From Theobroma cacao (Eukaryota > Streptophyta > Magnoliopsida > Malvales > Malvaceae), in contig NC_030852.1 in NCBI RefSeq assembly GCF_000208745.1, forward strand, positions 19,915,236 through 19,979,235: a stretch of DNA of 64,000 bases, in the 5' to 3' direction. The notes below the pieces were generated by a model that was not told the DNA's origin, searched no databases, and was given only the letters and a program-made list of their open reading frames with translations. The position numbers and the translations under genes are program-made. Positions 25,101 to 37,231 of this stretch are shown here, one piece after another. The number at the start of each line of letters is the position of its first letter. The stretch's first letter is position 1.

Positions 25101-25708
25101 TTTCTCACTAGTTTCACTACATATCCTTTAATCTTTATATTTCAATTTCGATCCTTTTAATACGTCTAAAAATTCTAATTTTTATCTAACTTCCTTTCTC
25201 GATGCGTGTACCACCGAAATATAAAAATTGCACCTCAACGCGGTATTACCACAATATTTAAATATTTACTTATCCGCGTTGATTCGACTTAACAAAACAC
25301 GCGTATTTCACTTTTGTCGCTCATTTCTCCAAAAATTCACTTGTATTTCTTCTCCCCCACTTGGATCAATCATATGATCCTTCTTCATGACTAATTTCGA
25401 CATCCGATTAAATATTAATATTTTAAGATTATTTTATTAATAAAATATTATTTTATTCTAAAAATTTTATCTTGTCTCCTTGGTACCCAAAATACCTTAT
25501 TATGCCTCACTTGACTTCCGAATCGCCTTTTATCTCACAAATTCTCCTCCGATAAAATTATTATTATTTTATTATTATTTTCTCGAGTGCAGAATATTTT
25601 ATCCTAAACTACTCCTTTCATCTTTTATCACTTTTAAACATTTTAATTGACCTCAATTTGCATCCGATCAACTTTATTTATCACCATATCAAAATATGGA
25701 GTATTTCA
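22147..25708 (-). mobile_element. Solo LTR, TGTCACGACCCGG gypsy family (3,562 bp)
   Basis: Starts TGTCACGACCCGGAACTCCC, ends GGAGTATTTCA, and is flanked by AAATA on both sides (22142-22146, 25709-25713). The first 1 kb aligns with the solo LTR at 39711-42734 and with the complement of 34123-37226. The far end differs from those, so it is a subfamily. It contains a (TTTTC)n tract at about 24205-24270 that produces several long low-complexity open frames with no coding meaning. Confidence 0.88.
24205..24270. repeat. (TTTTC)n microsatellite
   Basis: About eleven pentamer units, then TTTC units, in a pyrimidine-rich part of the solo LTR. Confidence 0.93.
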
Positions 25709-28700
25709 AAATATTTGACCAATGTGAAAGGAAGGAAATTGGTGCATGAAAACCTATTGGTTGGCAAAATGGCCAAATGAAATAAAAAGGAGAATGTGTG
25801 CATTTATTGTGATTGGTCCAAGACGGTGGCCAAATAAATAACCAATAAAAAGGAAAAAGAAAAGAGAATAGGGCTTGGAAACTTTGACAAAATTGTGCCC
25901 TTACGAGAGAATAAGAGCAAGAATTTAGTTCTTGCAAACTCCACCCAAAAAGAGACAAAGGAAAGAGTGGAAAGGAGAAACCAAGTGAAGGTTCAGTTTT
26001 TGGTAGAAATCCAAGGAAACCGTGAGTTCTTTTTCTTCCACCTTGTTGGGTTTTGATATTTTATCACTCAAAGAGTCTTCAACATTCAAGAGAGAAACCG
26101 TGGAATGTTGATGGAGGTGTAAAGCTTGGTTTCAGGATTCAAGAGAAACAAGGTAAGGATTGTGGTTTTAGTTTGAATGTTCTTTGAAAATGGGTTGGTA
26201 ACAACGAGAAATGTTTTGTGGCAGCAAAGATTAGCTTGATTGGAAGGGATAGAGTTACATGCTTGCAACCAAGCTATTGTGGAATGGTGGATTTAAAGTA
26301 TAAAGAAAAGGGGTAAGTATAATCTTGCATTTTTAATCCTACGGTTGATAGAAAATCTCATATATTTATTTATGAGTTATTGTGGCAGCTTGATGATTAA
26401 AGCTTTGGAGAAGTATTGAGGTTGCATGCAAGATCCAAGCCATTACAAAGGTAAGGCATGCAATGTGAAATGATTGTGTGATGCCTTAGGTACGGTTAGG
26501 TGACAACTATGCTAGTTGAAAGCTTGAAAAAGAGATTGTGGAAATATATTGTTTTGAAAGATTTAAGAAAGTTGAGAATGTGAATAACGAATTCTAACAT
26601 TTAGAATGATATTGGTGCAATGTGAATGGAAGTTGATATTGTGCTTAATGGTAGCATGTTAAATGTGAATAATGGTGCATATAAGCTCAAAAATTATTTG
26701 GTGAAATCGGATTTATAGTTGCTACCATATATATGATTAATAGTATGAAAACAGTGGTTTGAACATGATGAATGCTATTAGAAAATATTGAAATGGGCAT
26801 TTGAAGTCATAAACAAGCTACCGGGTTTATATAATTCAAAACTTACACTAAGGATTTAGTGTAAATGATTATCTCTTAAGAATAAGAGATGAAAGTATAG
26901 AATAAAACGTGAACAACAAGTGTAGAATACAATGGCAACAAAGCTTATTAAATACATTGGATTGAATTGGTGTTAGAAAGTTGATAAGGCAAGGATTATT
27001 GTTGCGAGCATAAACTAACGAAATATTATTGGCGAAGTAATATCCTGCTAAGAGAGGTGAGTAGGGGGTGTCTATTTTAAAAGGTTCTATGTTATATAAT
27101 ATTATAAGTATGGTAATTTGTCAATGCGTTATTCAATGCCATTATGGAAAGCATGAGTTGCTAAAAAATGTTAGGTGATTTGAATACCTATTTGTGTATG
27201 GTTTATATACTGTCATTGTGGAAAGCATGGGTTGGTAAAGAAGTATACATGATTGTGAATGCAAATGAATTTCGAATTTGCTTTAAGTATACCATGTATT
27301 CTATATAAGTAAATTGTTTTAGAAATCGAGAAACTAGCCTTTTGCAATGCTTTTGCATCAAATCATGCCTTGCATATTTGGTTGCACATGTTAAATGGCC
27401 AAAATTTATGTTTATCATTCTTGATTTAAATGCAAACCTTATACAAGAGTTTTACACCATGCGTTCTATGTGAACAAAGTTTCTAAAGGTGGCCGTATTT
27501 TGTTTCAAAATGATTATAACTCAAAAATTTTGAAACATTGTGTTAACTTATGAAAATGGTTTTAGCAAACCGAGAGAATTGAGAGTAGGTTTGAATGTCA
27601 CATAGGGATAGTGTGACTTTTATGCACAAGTGAACTCTAGCTAAAGATTTATTGGGTCGCCGACGAGTTGTGATTTTATGTGGCAAGGCTGCGGACTATG
27701 ATTATACGTGGCAAGGCCACAGAATGTTATATATGGTTACGACCACACAATTCTCCGATGTCAACCAACATCATTGAGATTGCCATGGCATTGGGAACTA
27801 GGAGAAAGGGCCCTCAGGATATTATTACGTGGAAGAAGGTCCACAGGCTGATTACTTACTCGAGAGTAGCATCTCTCTTTGATTTCAGACTTGTATTCTT
27901 TTGCATGGTCAAGAAACATTAATTTTTCGCAGCTCCCCTTTTATTTGAAAGCTTTTAGTGCTTAAAGTGTTGATCACAAATTTAATTCTATGTGGATGTA
28001 TACAGGTAGTTATACATGCCTTGTTTGATGGGAGCTTGTGTGTTTATATTTGGCTCTATGGTGAATACAAGGGTATTAAATGATTTCTTTGATTAAAATC
28101 CATTTATACAATGCATTGATTTCTTGTATTGTTCTTAAAATGGTTATACCGCATCATAAATTTGTATGGCAATTAGCAAGGCACAAACATCTTATTTTGA
28201 TCACATAAGGTTAACATTTTATAAGCTGATTTTATTATTCAAAAATCTCTACTTACGCTTGTTTCCAATCTTCACCTTTCTCGATGAGCCGATGATCACT
28301 AAGTCTGTAAGACTCACTCCACTATCTTCATTTTACAAATAAGTGCTCAGCCTAGGTTTATTCATCGACACAATTTTTGTCCACTGCAATGTAGGTAAAG
28401 GCATCTCCTAGTATCCAACTCCAAGTCGCTCCGCTATTAGAGGTCGGGTTATTCATAGCTTATTTTGTATCCAAAGTAAACAGTTATGTAAACTAGAAAG
28501 TGTACAATTGAGATCGTAGACAACAAATTTGTGTTATGATTAAATTGTACAAATGCTTAGTCAATTGTTTATAACAGTTGCTTTAAATATATATAAAGCT
28601 TATTTCATACTAAGCATTTACATATATGATTCGTAATATATAACGCGATTTTAAGAGGTAATACAAGGCTTGCTTAAGACTTGGTGAGTTCTCTTGCGAG

Positions 28701-29517
28701 ACTCGAGTATCAGTGCGATTGAGAGGTGGTCTTTACAGTTTTGTGTTTATGGTTAAACTTTTTTGGATGATGTTTTTAGTAATTATGAGGAACTAAGTTT
28801 TTTTATCTAAAATTGCAATTGAACCCAACATGTAGTTTGAATTTTTAATACTTTTTCTTGCTTATAATTGATAATGTTTGAGTTGTTTATTTCAATTGTA
28901 TGATTAATGTGTTTGATTGCCTGATCACCAATTAGATAGATAGAATAACTTAAACGGAATTGGAAGAGGGAGCTTAGTGTAAGCCTTAGATGAAATAGCA
29001 TATGTTCAATATCAATTGCACGAGAGGATTGATTTGTTTCGTCTGTAAGGTAAGAATACACTTACATGTCATATGTAGTCATAATTAAAGTCTAAGCTTA
29101 ATAAGTCTTTCTTAATTTCAATTTGCATAGAAATATAGTAGATTATTAAGAGAAATATTTTTATAAGAACATCGGAAGAGATTTATAAATACATTAGAAC
29201 TCTAAGATAACAACTCAATTGTCTAGTAAGTAAAAAGTGAGTTAAAGAGATTCAAATGAAGTGTTGAGGGGATATCGTAGTTCTAGACTACTATTTTATT
29301 GAGTTTATCTAGTTAATTTGTGATTCTTGTTGTTAGTTTTAGTTATTTTACTTTTCAGTAATTTTAAAAATTGGTTGTTTAGATAAGATTGAGCTGTGTT
29401 AATTTTAGTACATAGCAAAAGGTTTGGTGCAATTCCTCGTGGGAACAATACTCTACTTTTCATTATATTACTTGTTAATAATATGTGCACTTGTGCAGTA
29501 AATCTGACAACAGAGGT

Positions 29518-29656
29518 TTGGAACTTCAAGGATTTGAATTGAAGAGTTCAATTAAATTGAGGCAATTTTATAAACAACATAACAATTATGCAAATCCTAA
29601 TGAGGTTAGGACTAGCAAAATTCCCTTCTATGAATAAATGTTTAGGTAACCCCTCA
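29518..29656. other. Short unclassified segment between two transposons
   Basis: AT-rich, no frame or repeat recognised. It is the flank of the Athila/Tat-like solo LTR on the left and of the Mutator-like element on the right. Confidence 0.5.
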
Positions 29657-29665
29657 TACTCATTT

Positions 29666-30483
29666 GAATTTATATTTGATGCACTAACAATGTATAACTT
29701 CTATACTCTCTCAGCTCACTAAATACTATCACCTCATTAATGAGGTAAAACTAAAAATTTTTAGGGACTTAAAATTAAATATTAACAATTTTCCTTAAAA
29801 ATACATAAAAAATAAAAAATATTTTTTCTTTGTCTAGCTCCCTCTCAACCGTTGTTTTCTATTTCTCTTCTTTCTTCTTTCTCCAACTTCAATATCGTCT
29901 TCTCCTCTTCTTCGTCCGTTAAAATTATTTTTGGCAAAATTGTGCAACTTTAAGAACAATAGGATAATTAAAGATTTCAAGGTAATTTTTATTTATTGAC
30001 TTTAATGATATATTTCTTAAGTGATTTTTGTATTTGAATTCCTATTCTTTCAACAAAAAAAATCCAAAATCCTCTTACTAAATTCCTCAATCTCTCTCTT
30101 AAGGTTTCAGTAATTTCTCTTTCTTAAGGTTTCAAAAAGATGTAACATTTTGGTTTGAATTCCCATTCTTTTAACAAAAACTCGAAATCCCCTTACCAAA
30201 CTCCTCAATCTTTCTCTTAGGGTTCCAGCCTTAGGGTTTTAGTAATTTCTCTCTTTTAGGGTTTCAAAAAAATTTTATTTTAAATAGCTAAACCAGTAAT
30301 GAACCTAAAAACTTGGAAAAGATTTTAGAGAGAAAAGTGAAAATATTTTATTTTTTGTTAATTGATTATTAAGAAATTTTTAATATTTAATTATTTTTAT
30401 GTTCCAAAAGATTTTAGTATTACCTCATTAACGAAGTGATAGCATTTGCTGAGTTGATAGTGTAATGCATCAAATATAAATCC
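29666..30483. mobile_element. Non-autonomous Mutator-like element (818 bp)
   Basis: About 100-bp terminal inverted repeats: the left starts GAATTTATATTTGATGCA, the complement of the right starts GGATTTATATTTGATGCA, and both continue into CTATCAC(C/T)TC(A/G)TTAATGAGGTA. Flanks TACTCATTT (29657-29665) and TACTCAATT (30484-30492) are a 9-bp duplication with one mismatch; 9 bp is the Mutator hallmark. Inside are two about 115-bp direct repeats (about 30036-30270, containing TCTCTCTTAAGGTTTCAG). No transposase is present, so it would depend on one supplied in trans. Confidence 0.85.
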
Positions 30484-30492
30484 TACTCAATT

Positions 30493-31924
30493 TTTTGAAG
30501 AAAAAACAACCTTAGCAAGCACTAGAGAATTTGGCTAAACAGTTCCCTCCCTTCTTTCGAGATTATCTCACTCTCACTTGTATGGATCACTATTCGGGGC
30601 CAGACACTTGGATAACTTGTGGTTTGTTATAACTCTTGCTTTGGTGTTTGGAAATTACAATTATGGGGTTTCATTCTTGTTGATTTCAACTCATAAGGTT
30701 TTGTGGTATACTTATCTTGTTCCTTATAATTAGGGTTATCCATGTTAAACAAATCAAAGCTTGATCTTGTTCTTGAAGAAAAATTTTAAATTTTCATTGC
30801 ACAAATGATCTCTTGAATATCTGATTTCCCAATACCCAAGAAGGATGGAGCTCAAATCCCTAGGATGGTCTAAATGCTTCTAACTTGATCATATTTTCCA
30901 ATGAAAATGAAGAACTAGGTTGTTTCACTTGAACTCAAAAACCTCAAGTACTCGGCTTATTGTTTGTAGGCTATTTAAGGTGATTTGGTTACTGTTTAGG
31001 GATCTCAATTGACCTAAGAAATGCTCTAGGTCGTTGGTTGCTAAAAAAAAGGAAACCTTTAGGGATTTTTTTCTCTTTCAAACTCATATTATTTTGTTCA
31101 CAAGTCACTTAAGGCTACCTCTCTCTAGCTCTTTAACTTCTTTTCGTTCTTGGCTCTACCCCCAAAAGAGAGTTAAAGGGGTATATATAGTGCATCTTAG
31201 GGCTTTGAAGACCCTAACATTTTAAAGTCAAACTCTCTTACAGTTTCTAAGTGATTTAAAGAAGTTAAAATCACTTAGAGTCAAAAGAAAGTCAAATCAT
31301 TTCAAAAAAGAAAAAAAGAAAGAAAGTCTCATTTCTAGCTCTAAGATGATTTTTGAAAAATAGAAAAGTTATATAATTTTCAACAAAAATACAAAAAATA
31401 GGTCTTTGAAAATTTAAATAAGTCTATTTTCCACTGTGAATTGGTTTAGACTCAATGCTAGTCGCCAATTGGGTGAATTTAGCCCAAATGTGCAAATGTG
31501 TCAATTTTGGACCCAATTGGGAGAATATAGTCCAGTAAAATATTTTCTTTTATATTTTTTCAAAAGAAGTTTCAAGCTCAAATTTTAATCAAAGGTCCAC
31601 CAAAGCTTCATTTTCATCCAAAAAATAATCTTGAAATCTATTTAAAAATCATAAAGAACAAAATATTTTGCTACAACAGTGCACTGTGAATATGATTTCA
31701 AAACTATTGAAAGAGATTCTCCATCGAAAATCCATTTTAATTTCAATATGTCTTTGCAAAGTTTATGAAATTGTAGTTTCATCCAACATTTTTTGAGAAT
31801 TTTGGAAAACCTGTAGGAAAAATATATTTGAGAAGTATCTAATGAAAACAACTTTGTTTCATTAACTCCCCTTGTCCTCTTGGGATAGCCATCCTTTTAT
31901 TAGGTAACAAAGTAGGCGTCCATA
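30493..31924. other. Unclassified repeat-like DNA, possibly an old LTR
   Basis: No credible gene. GGGGTATATATAG at about 31178 and an ACTCCCC run near 31866 suggest an LTR promoter and polypurine-tract complement, but no matching second LTR or target duplication is visible. Open frames here are short and match nothing recognised. Confidence 0.4.
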
Positions 31925-32208
31925 GTTATGGTTATTCTTACTTTTTTTACGCTTATAATTTTCATAAAAAATTATACATTTAATTACCATAAAAATAAAA
32001 TTTAAAGGTAATGGTAACACTTCTTGTCTATTTTATGATAGAAGTTCTACATTTTTGCTTTTATTATTCTACATCTTTATATTAAAATTTTATGGAGATT
32101 ATTTTCAATTTTTTTTGAAGGGCGACTATTTTCAATTTATGTAGATATTTGACTTATTTACATTAACTATTATCATGTTTTACAATTATAGTCACCACTA
32201 ATAAAATT
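31925..32208. repeat. AT-rich degenerate tandem repeat, left of copia insertion
   Basis: Contains the phrases ATTAAAATTTTATGGAGATT, TTTCAATTTATG and TTAATTACCATAAAAATAAA that recur on the far side of the copia element at 43765-44560. The copia element therefore split one array. Confidence 0.75.
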
Positions 32209-32213
32209 TTAAC

Positions 32214-32499
32214 TGTTATAAAATAAATCTGAAAAAAAAACAACTTTAAGAGAAATATAAAAGAAAGTATTTAGAGGGAAAGAAAGTAATTAGAAGGAGT
32301 AAAAAGATCTTATTCAAGTATATATTTACAAATGAAGTGAAATGGTCTATTTATAAACTAATAACCCCTTATCTGGATTGAATTTACAAGATGAAGATAA
32401 CACTTAAGGATTAGACAGATTATATCTTAATCCAATCTAATTTACATCAAATCTAGATATAGATAACATAAATGGATATTCACAAAAATATTCATAACT
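32214..32499 (-). repeat. 3' LTR of copia element
   Basis: Starts TGTTATAAAATAAATCTG and ends ATTCATAACT, where the last base of the expected CA is changed. The pyrimidine run CTCTCCCCCTT follows at about 32499-32508 and is the complement of the polypurine tract. Confidence 0.93.
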
Positions 32500-32693
32500 C
32501 TCCCCCTTGAATATCCATTGTATTAAAATATGCCTCGTTCAAACCTTACTAGGAAAAAACCTCATAGGAAAAAAAAATCCTAGTGAAGGAAAAAGAGTAC
32601 ATAATCTTTTCAGGAATACGTTCTTAAAATACTGCCTCATTAAAAACCTTATCAAGAAAAACCCAATGGGAAAAACCTTGATGAAGGAAAAAA

Positions 32694-34117
32694 TTACAGT
32701 GTGTATTTTACTCCCCTTGATGATTGCAATATAGAGATCTTTAAAATGATGCATTCCAACTTTTCAAATGTTGCAGTAAAAAGAGCTTTAGTGAACAAAT
32801 CTGCTAGATTGTCACTTGGCTGGATTTGTTGAACACTTATTTCACCCTTTTCTTGGAGATAATGAGTGAAGAAGAATTTTGGCGAACTATGTGTTTCGTT
32901 CGATCGCATTTAATATATCTTTCCTTTAGCTGTGCTATGCAAGCAGTATTATCCTCATATAACATTGTTGGAATTTCCTTCTTGGTTGACAAACCACACA
33001 TTTCTCGAATATGCTGAGTTACAGATCTCCATATGTGAACAAGTAATCTATTTGGGATCGAGCTTTGTATGGATCAGATAAATATCCTACATATACATAA
33101 CTAATTAAATTTTATTTTGATGCATTTGAATAATATAAGCCTATATCCATTGTTCCTTGGAGATATCGAAGTATATGTTTAATTTCATTCCAATGTCTTC
33201 GAGTTGAAAAAGAACTATATCTTGCTAATAAATTCATAGAAAATGATATATCAAGTCATGTGTTGCTAGCAAGATACATTAGTGCTCCAATTTCGATAAG
33301 ATACGATACTTCAGGACCAAGAAGTTCTTCATTATCCTTACGAGGTCGACGAAAAAGTCTTTTTTCACATCTAGTGACCTTACAATCATTGGTGAACTTA
33401 ATGGATATGCTTTCTTCATATAAAATCATTTTAGCACTTTTACTATATAATTAGATTGATGGAAAAAAATTCCATTTGCTAAGTATTCAATCTAAAGACC
33501 CAAACGAAACTTTGTTTTTTCCAAGATCTTTCATATCAAATTCTCTTTTTAAGTAATCTATGACTTTTGATAACTCTTCAGGAGTTTTAATAATGTTCAA
33601 GTCATCAACATAAATAGTAATTATAATAAATTCATATCTAAACCCTTTTATAACATACATGGGCATATAGGATTATTTCTATAGCCTTCTTTTAACAAAT
33701 ATGCACTAAGACGATTATGCCACATGTGTCTGGATTGCCTTAATCCATATAAAGATTTATTTAATTTAATCGAGTAAATTTTTTGAGAATTTTGTGTTTC
33801 AAGCAACTTAAAACCTTCAAGGTTTTCATATAGATATCGATATCAAATGAGCCATATAAATAGGCTGTAGCTACATTCATTATATGCATTTTAATTTTCT
33901 CATATATTTCCAGACTAGTTAATATAGAATTGTAATTGTATCCACCATAGAAAATATATCTCTTCATATTAAATACTAGATCTTTAAAGAAAACCTTGTG
34001 TGACAAGCCATGCTTTATATCTCATAATCTCATTTTTCTCATTTCATATTCGCACAAAAACCCATTTATATTCTATTGGTTTAACACTATTTAGTGTACA
34101 GACTACAAGTCCAAAAA
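32694..34117 (-). pseudogene. Copia RT (3' half) and RNase H, multiply stopped
   Basis: The RT palm reads IYVDDLNIIKTPEELSKVID and FDMKDLGKTKF near 33440-33640, and NKSLYGLRQSRHMW just upstream (about 33700-33780). The RNase H end has SDNLADLFTKAL within 32694-32909, a near-universal copia motif. Stops interrupt every 20-60 codons. Upstream, the frame is broken at 34123 by the solo LTR and resumes at 37232. Confidence 0.87.
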
Positions 34118-34122
34118 CTTCA

Positions 34123-37100
34123 TGTAAAACCCGACCCTATAAATACATGTCATGACATACATGCACTGAGTAGCATGTTATTACGCTAGGAAAGCACCTA
34201 AGAAAAGACGAAACCCGATATCGTACCTAACGGTACACTTGAGTTGATTTAACCTCGAACTAGTTCAAATAGGAATTGTAGGATGAAATTTAATATTTTA
34301 TAGTCCAGGAATGACTAAAAATTATTGTTCGGAGTTCGAGGGTTCATTTGGAGTAAAATTGGAAATTTTGATATTCAAAGGCAAAATCGTCATTTTGCCA
34401 CCTAAGATAATAATTTGATCATGGAGTGAAATTTTTGACCAAGATTAACTATTTGGAGTATAATTTAATGATAGGAAGTGAAAAAGTTTAATTCTGGTGA
34501 TTTTTGGAGTGTAGGGGCAAAATCGTAATTTTGCCACCCATGGACAAAATTTGAGATTTTGAGAGAATTTAGATCAAATTTGACAAATTGGAGAATGGTA
34601 TGAGTATAAGGGATGAAAAATATGTCTATGGGCAATTTTTCAATTTTTGGGGCAAAAATGTAATTTTTGACTTTTACGGGGGCAAAAGTGTAAATTTCAA
34701 AAATTACTCCACCGAGACTTTGGATGAGTCTGAGAATTTTATCTAAGCTATGAATATATGAGACAAGTGTATGGTGAAAATTTGGAAACAAATGGATGAA
34801 ATTTTAAAAATGGGCCAATGGGAAAGTGACACGTGGCATTTTTTTATGAAATAATATTATTTTAATGAAAAGTCAGCCATTTAAACCCAAATTTTGAGTG
34901 CTGGCCGGCCATAAGGAAGAAAAAGAGAGGAAATAGAGAGGAAAGGAAGAAAAAAAGAAAAACCAAAGAGAAACAAGAAAATTCAAAGGGAAATTCGCGG
35001 TTTTCGACCGTTTACGCGTCTAACGGTAAGATTTTTCGATTTTAGCTTGATTTCTACCTTTCCTATGCCTTTATTTCCATTTAGCATGCTTGAGGAGAGA
35101 GATCAAAAAGTGATATCAAGGGCTGGACGAAATTCTAGGGGAGAGAAATTGAAATTTTTAGGTTTTGATTTTTAGTTAAATTGATAGTTTTAGTTAGTTA
35201 AATGTGTTTAGAAATTAAATTGGGCAAGAAATCATTAAATTTTCACAATACCCACTCTTGGCTGGATGCTCAATGCTGTACAATGATGATGAATTGATTT
35301 TATTCTAAGGAAAATGAAGAGAAAATGATGAAAAACGATTAAACGTGATAGAAAAACAAAGTAGAAAATTAACCGAGTTAATGTCCCATTTTTGGCCGAA
35401 TTTTCCAAGGAAGGGAGTGAGCTGATTTTGTTGTTTTTAGAAGGTTATTGGCTGATATTTAATGGTTAGAAATGTTGGAGAGAGAATGGGATGATTTAGA
35501 GCTAAAATGGAGCGCGTTAGCAATTTATCGGGCAAAGTGCCAAAAATAGGTTAATACCGCGTTTAAGCCGTTTTAGGCTATTGCATTTCATACCATGCAT
35601 TAGTATAGGATTTAAGTTAATTATATAGTGATTTAGCATCAATGTGATGAATTGTGTAAATTTTTGTAATGTGTCTAGGAGGAGAGCCTTCCGGAAAAGG
35701 CAAAGAAGTCGTACCCGACGAGTAGTGATCGGGGCGCTTAGAAAGCTTTTAGTTTGTACAAACGGTGAGTAAACTTATTATTATTGTAAATTATCTAGAG
35801 TTTATTTTTAAATGCCCTTTATGTATTTTATGAAATGAAAACGAGATTAAAACGGGATTTTTGATGTTTTAGGAATAAATGTGACAAATAAAAATATATT
35901 GTATTGATTATGAAATTGAGTAATTGGAGGCTACAAATTGACTTGAAAAATATATATTTTCCTAGGAATGGCTTATGAGAAATGAGTATATGTGGCTATA
36001 TTTTGTGAATGCATTGGGAAATTTATGTAAGTTGTTTTACTATGCAGGCTGGATAAATAAATAAAAGCCACGTTATACTGTCGAAATTTTATTAAAATTG
36101 GTGGGTTAGTCACTGCAGTGACGGGTTTCCGTGGACTGCCTATTAGAGGGGCACGGTAAACCCAGTTATATAGTTACTCCGGTTGTAGAGGCGAGGAGGG
36201 TAACTCCTGGGGTAGTATTAGAGCTCACTTCACGTCGAACCCCCACGTGAATGTGTAACTCGGCCAACGCCAAGGAACGGCTGGTTTTAAAAATAAAAAT
36301 GTGTTTCACGTGTGAATATTTTAACACCCTTGGCGGACTCGGTTAGATGCCTCGGCCAAGGTATCCCCGAGGATTAGTTTTGGCTTGAGCCTTGTTTTAA
36401 TAAAAGACATAAGCCTTAACAACTGTTTTGGTAAATTACAAATATTTTATGGTTTAAGAAATAAATTGAAAACATTATGAAATGGGTTGAAATTTGTTGT
36501 TTAAACTTGCCTCCATTTTACTCGCCTTTAGATATTTATGATAATGTCTGTTTACTCATTGGGATTGCAAAATCTCACCCAACTCCTTTCCACCCATTTC
36601 AGGTTCAGTATAGACTGTAGATAGCTGATCTCATCGAGGACTACCATTGGATCTGCATTTTCCAAACCGTAGGTTCACAGTCCTCTTTACTTTTGTTTAT
36701 TCGGGGGCCCTCTTGTTATTGTAAATTAAATTAAATATTTTGGCTTACTGTATTTCAGTATGTATAAATTTATTTAGCTTTTACGCTATAAAAATTATTC
36801 ACGTATAACTCTATAAATATTGTTTTATAAGAAAATAGAATATTTTCCTTAATATTTCTTTTATTTTCTTATTATATTCAAATAACCGTAATTTCGTTTT
36901 AAATGAAGATTTTAGACTTTTAAACTCATTTTGAATATGAATTATGTGTTTTGTACTTGTATATTACGTTTTAGCCAGTTTCGAAATTTTTGAGAAAAAA
37001 ATGACCAAAATACCCCTGTGTGGCGAAAATTTTATTTTGATTGTTTTTGATCTAAAATAGTGTGTATTCTCTAAAAACTCGATAGTTATCAACGATTGCT

Positions 37101-37226
37101 CACAGGAAAGGAAAGAAACTAATATGTAAGCCTTGAGGGGTTCCGGTTGGCATTTCGGATAATGAGTGTCAATCAGGGACGTTGCGGCGATTGTCATGGG
37201 CCTGAGGGAGGTTCCGGGTCGTGACA
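34123..37226 (+). mobile_element. Solo LTR, TGTCACGACCCGG gypsy family (3,104 bp)
   Basis: Starts TGTAAAACCCGACCC and ends CCGGGTCGTGACA, flanked by CTTCA at 34118-34122 and 37227-37231. It interrupts the copia RT exactly, with coding on both sides (ELNSLAKHEV to the right, the next RT segment to the left). It is the same family as 39711-42734 but in the opposite orientation. No internal retroviral sequence is present, so it is the product of LTR-LTR recombination. Confidence 0.94.
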
Positions 37227-37231
37227 CTTCA

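Larger units (their letters stand above)
21184..28737 (+). mobile_element. Solo LTR of about 4.0 kb (gypsy-like), split by another solo LTR
   Basis: Borders TGTAACACCCTGTACC and GGTGGTCTTTACA. With the inner insertion removed it is about 3,987 bp. No primer site, polypurine tract or polyprotein is present. Flanks are a T run on the left and GTTTT on the right, so the duplication is imperfect or blurred by the homopolymer. The border pair resembles the TGTAAAACCC...GTGACA family at 34123-37226. Repeated phrases such as CATGGGTTGGTAAAGAAG near 27140-27240 and CGTGGCAAGG near 27680-27720 are internal LTR repeats, not genes. Confidence 0.75.
20419..29512 (+). mobile_element. Solo LTR, Athila/Tat-like gypsy (copy 2), split by a later insertion
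   Basis: It begins TGATAACTCTATGTTATAGA and ends GTAAATCTGACAACA, and is flanked on both sides by GAGGT (20414-20418, 29513-29517), an exact 5-bp duplication. The two halves (20419-21183 and 28738-29512) together give about 1.54 kb and align along their length with 18516-20061. The intervening 7.55 kb is a different solo LTR inserted in its T-rich middle. Confidence 0.92.

Noticed and set aside
27680..27922. 80-codon frame in the 4-kb solo LTR
   Set aside because: It lies in repeated LTR sequence (CGTGGCAAGG units) and matches no recognised family.
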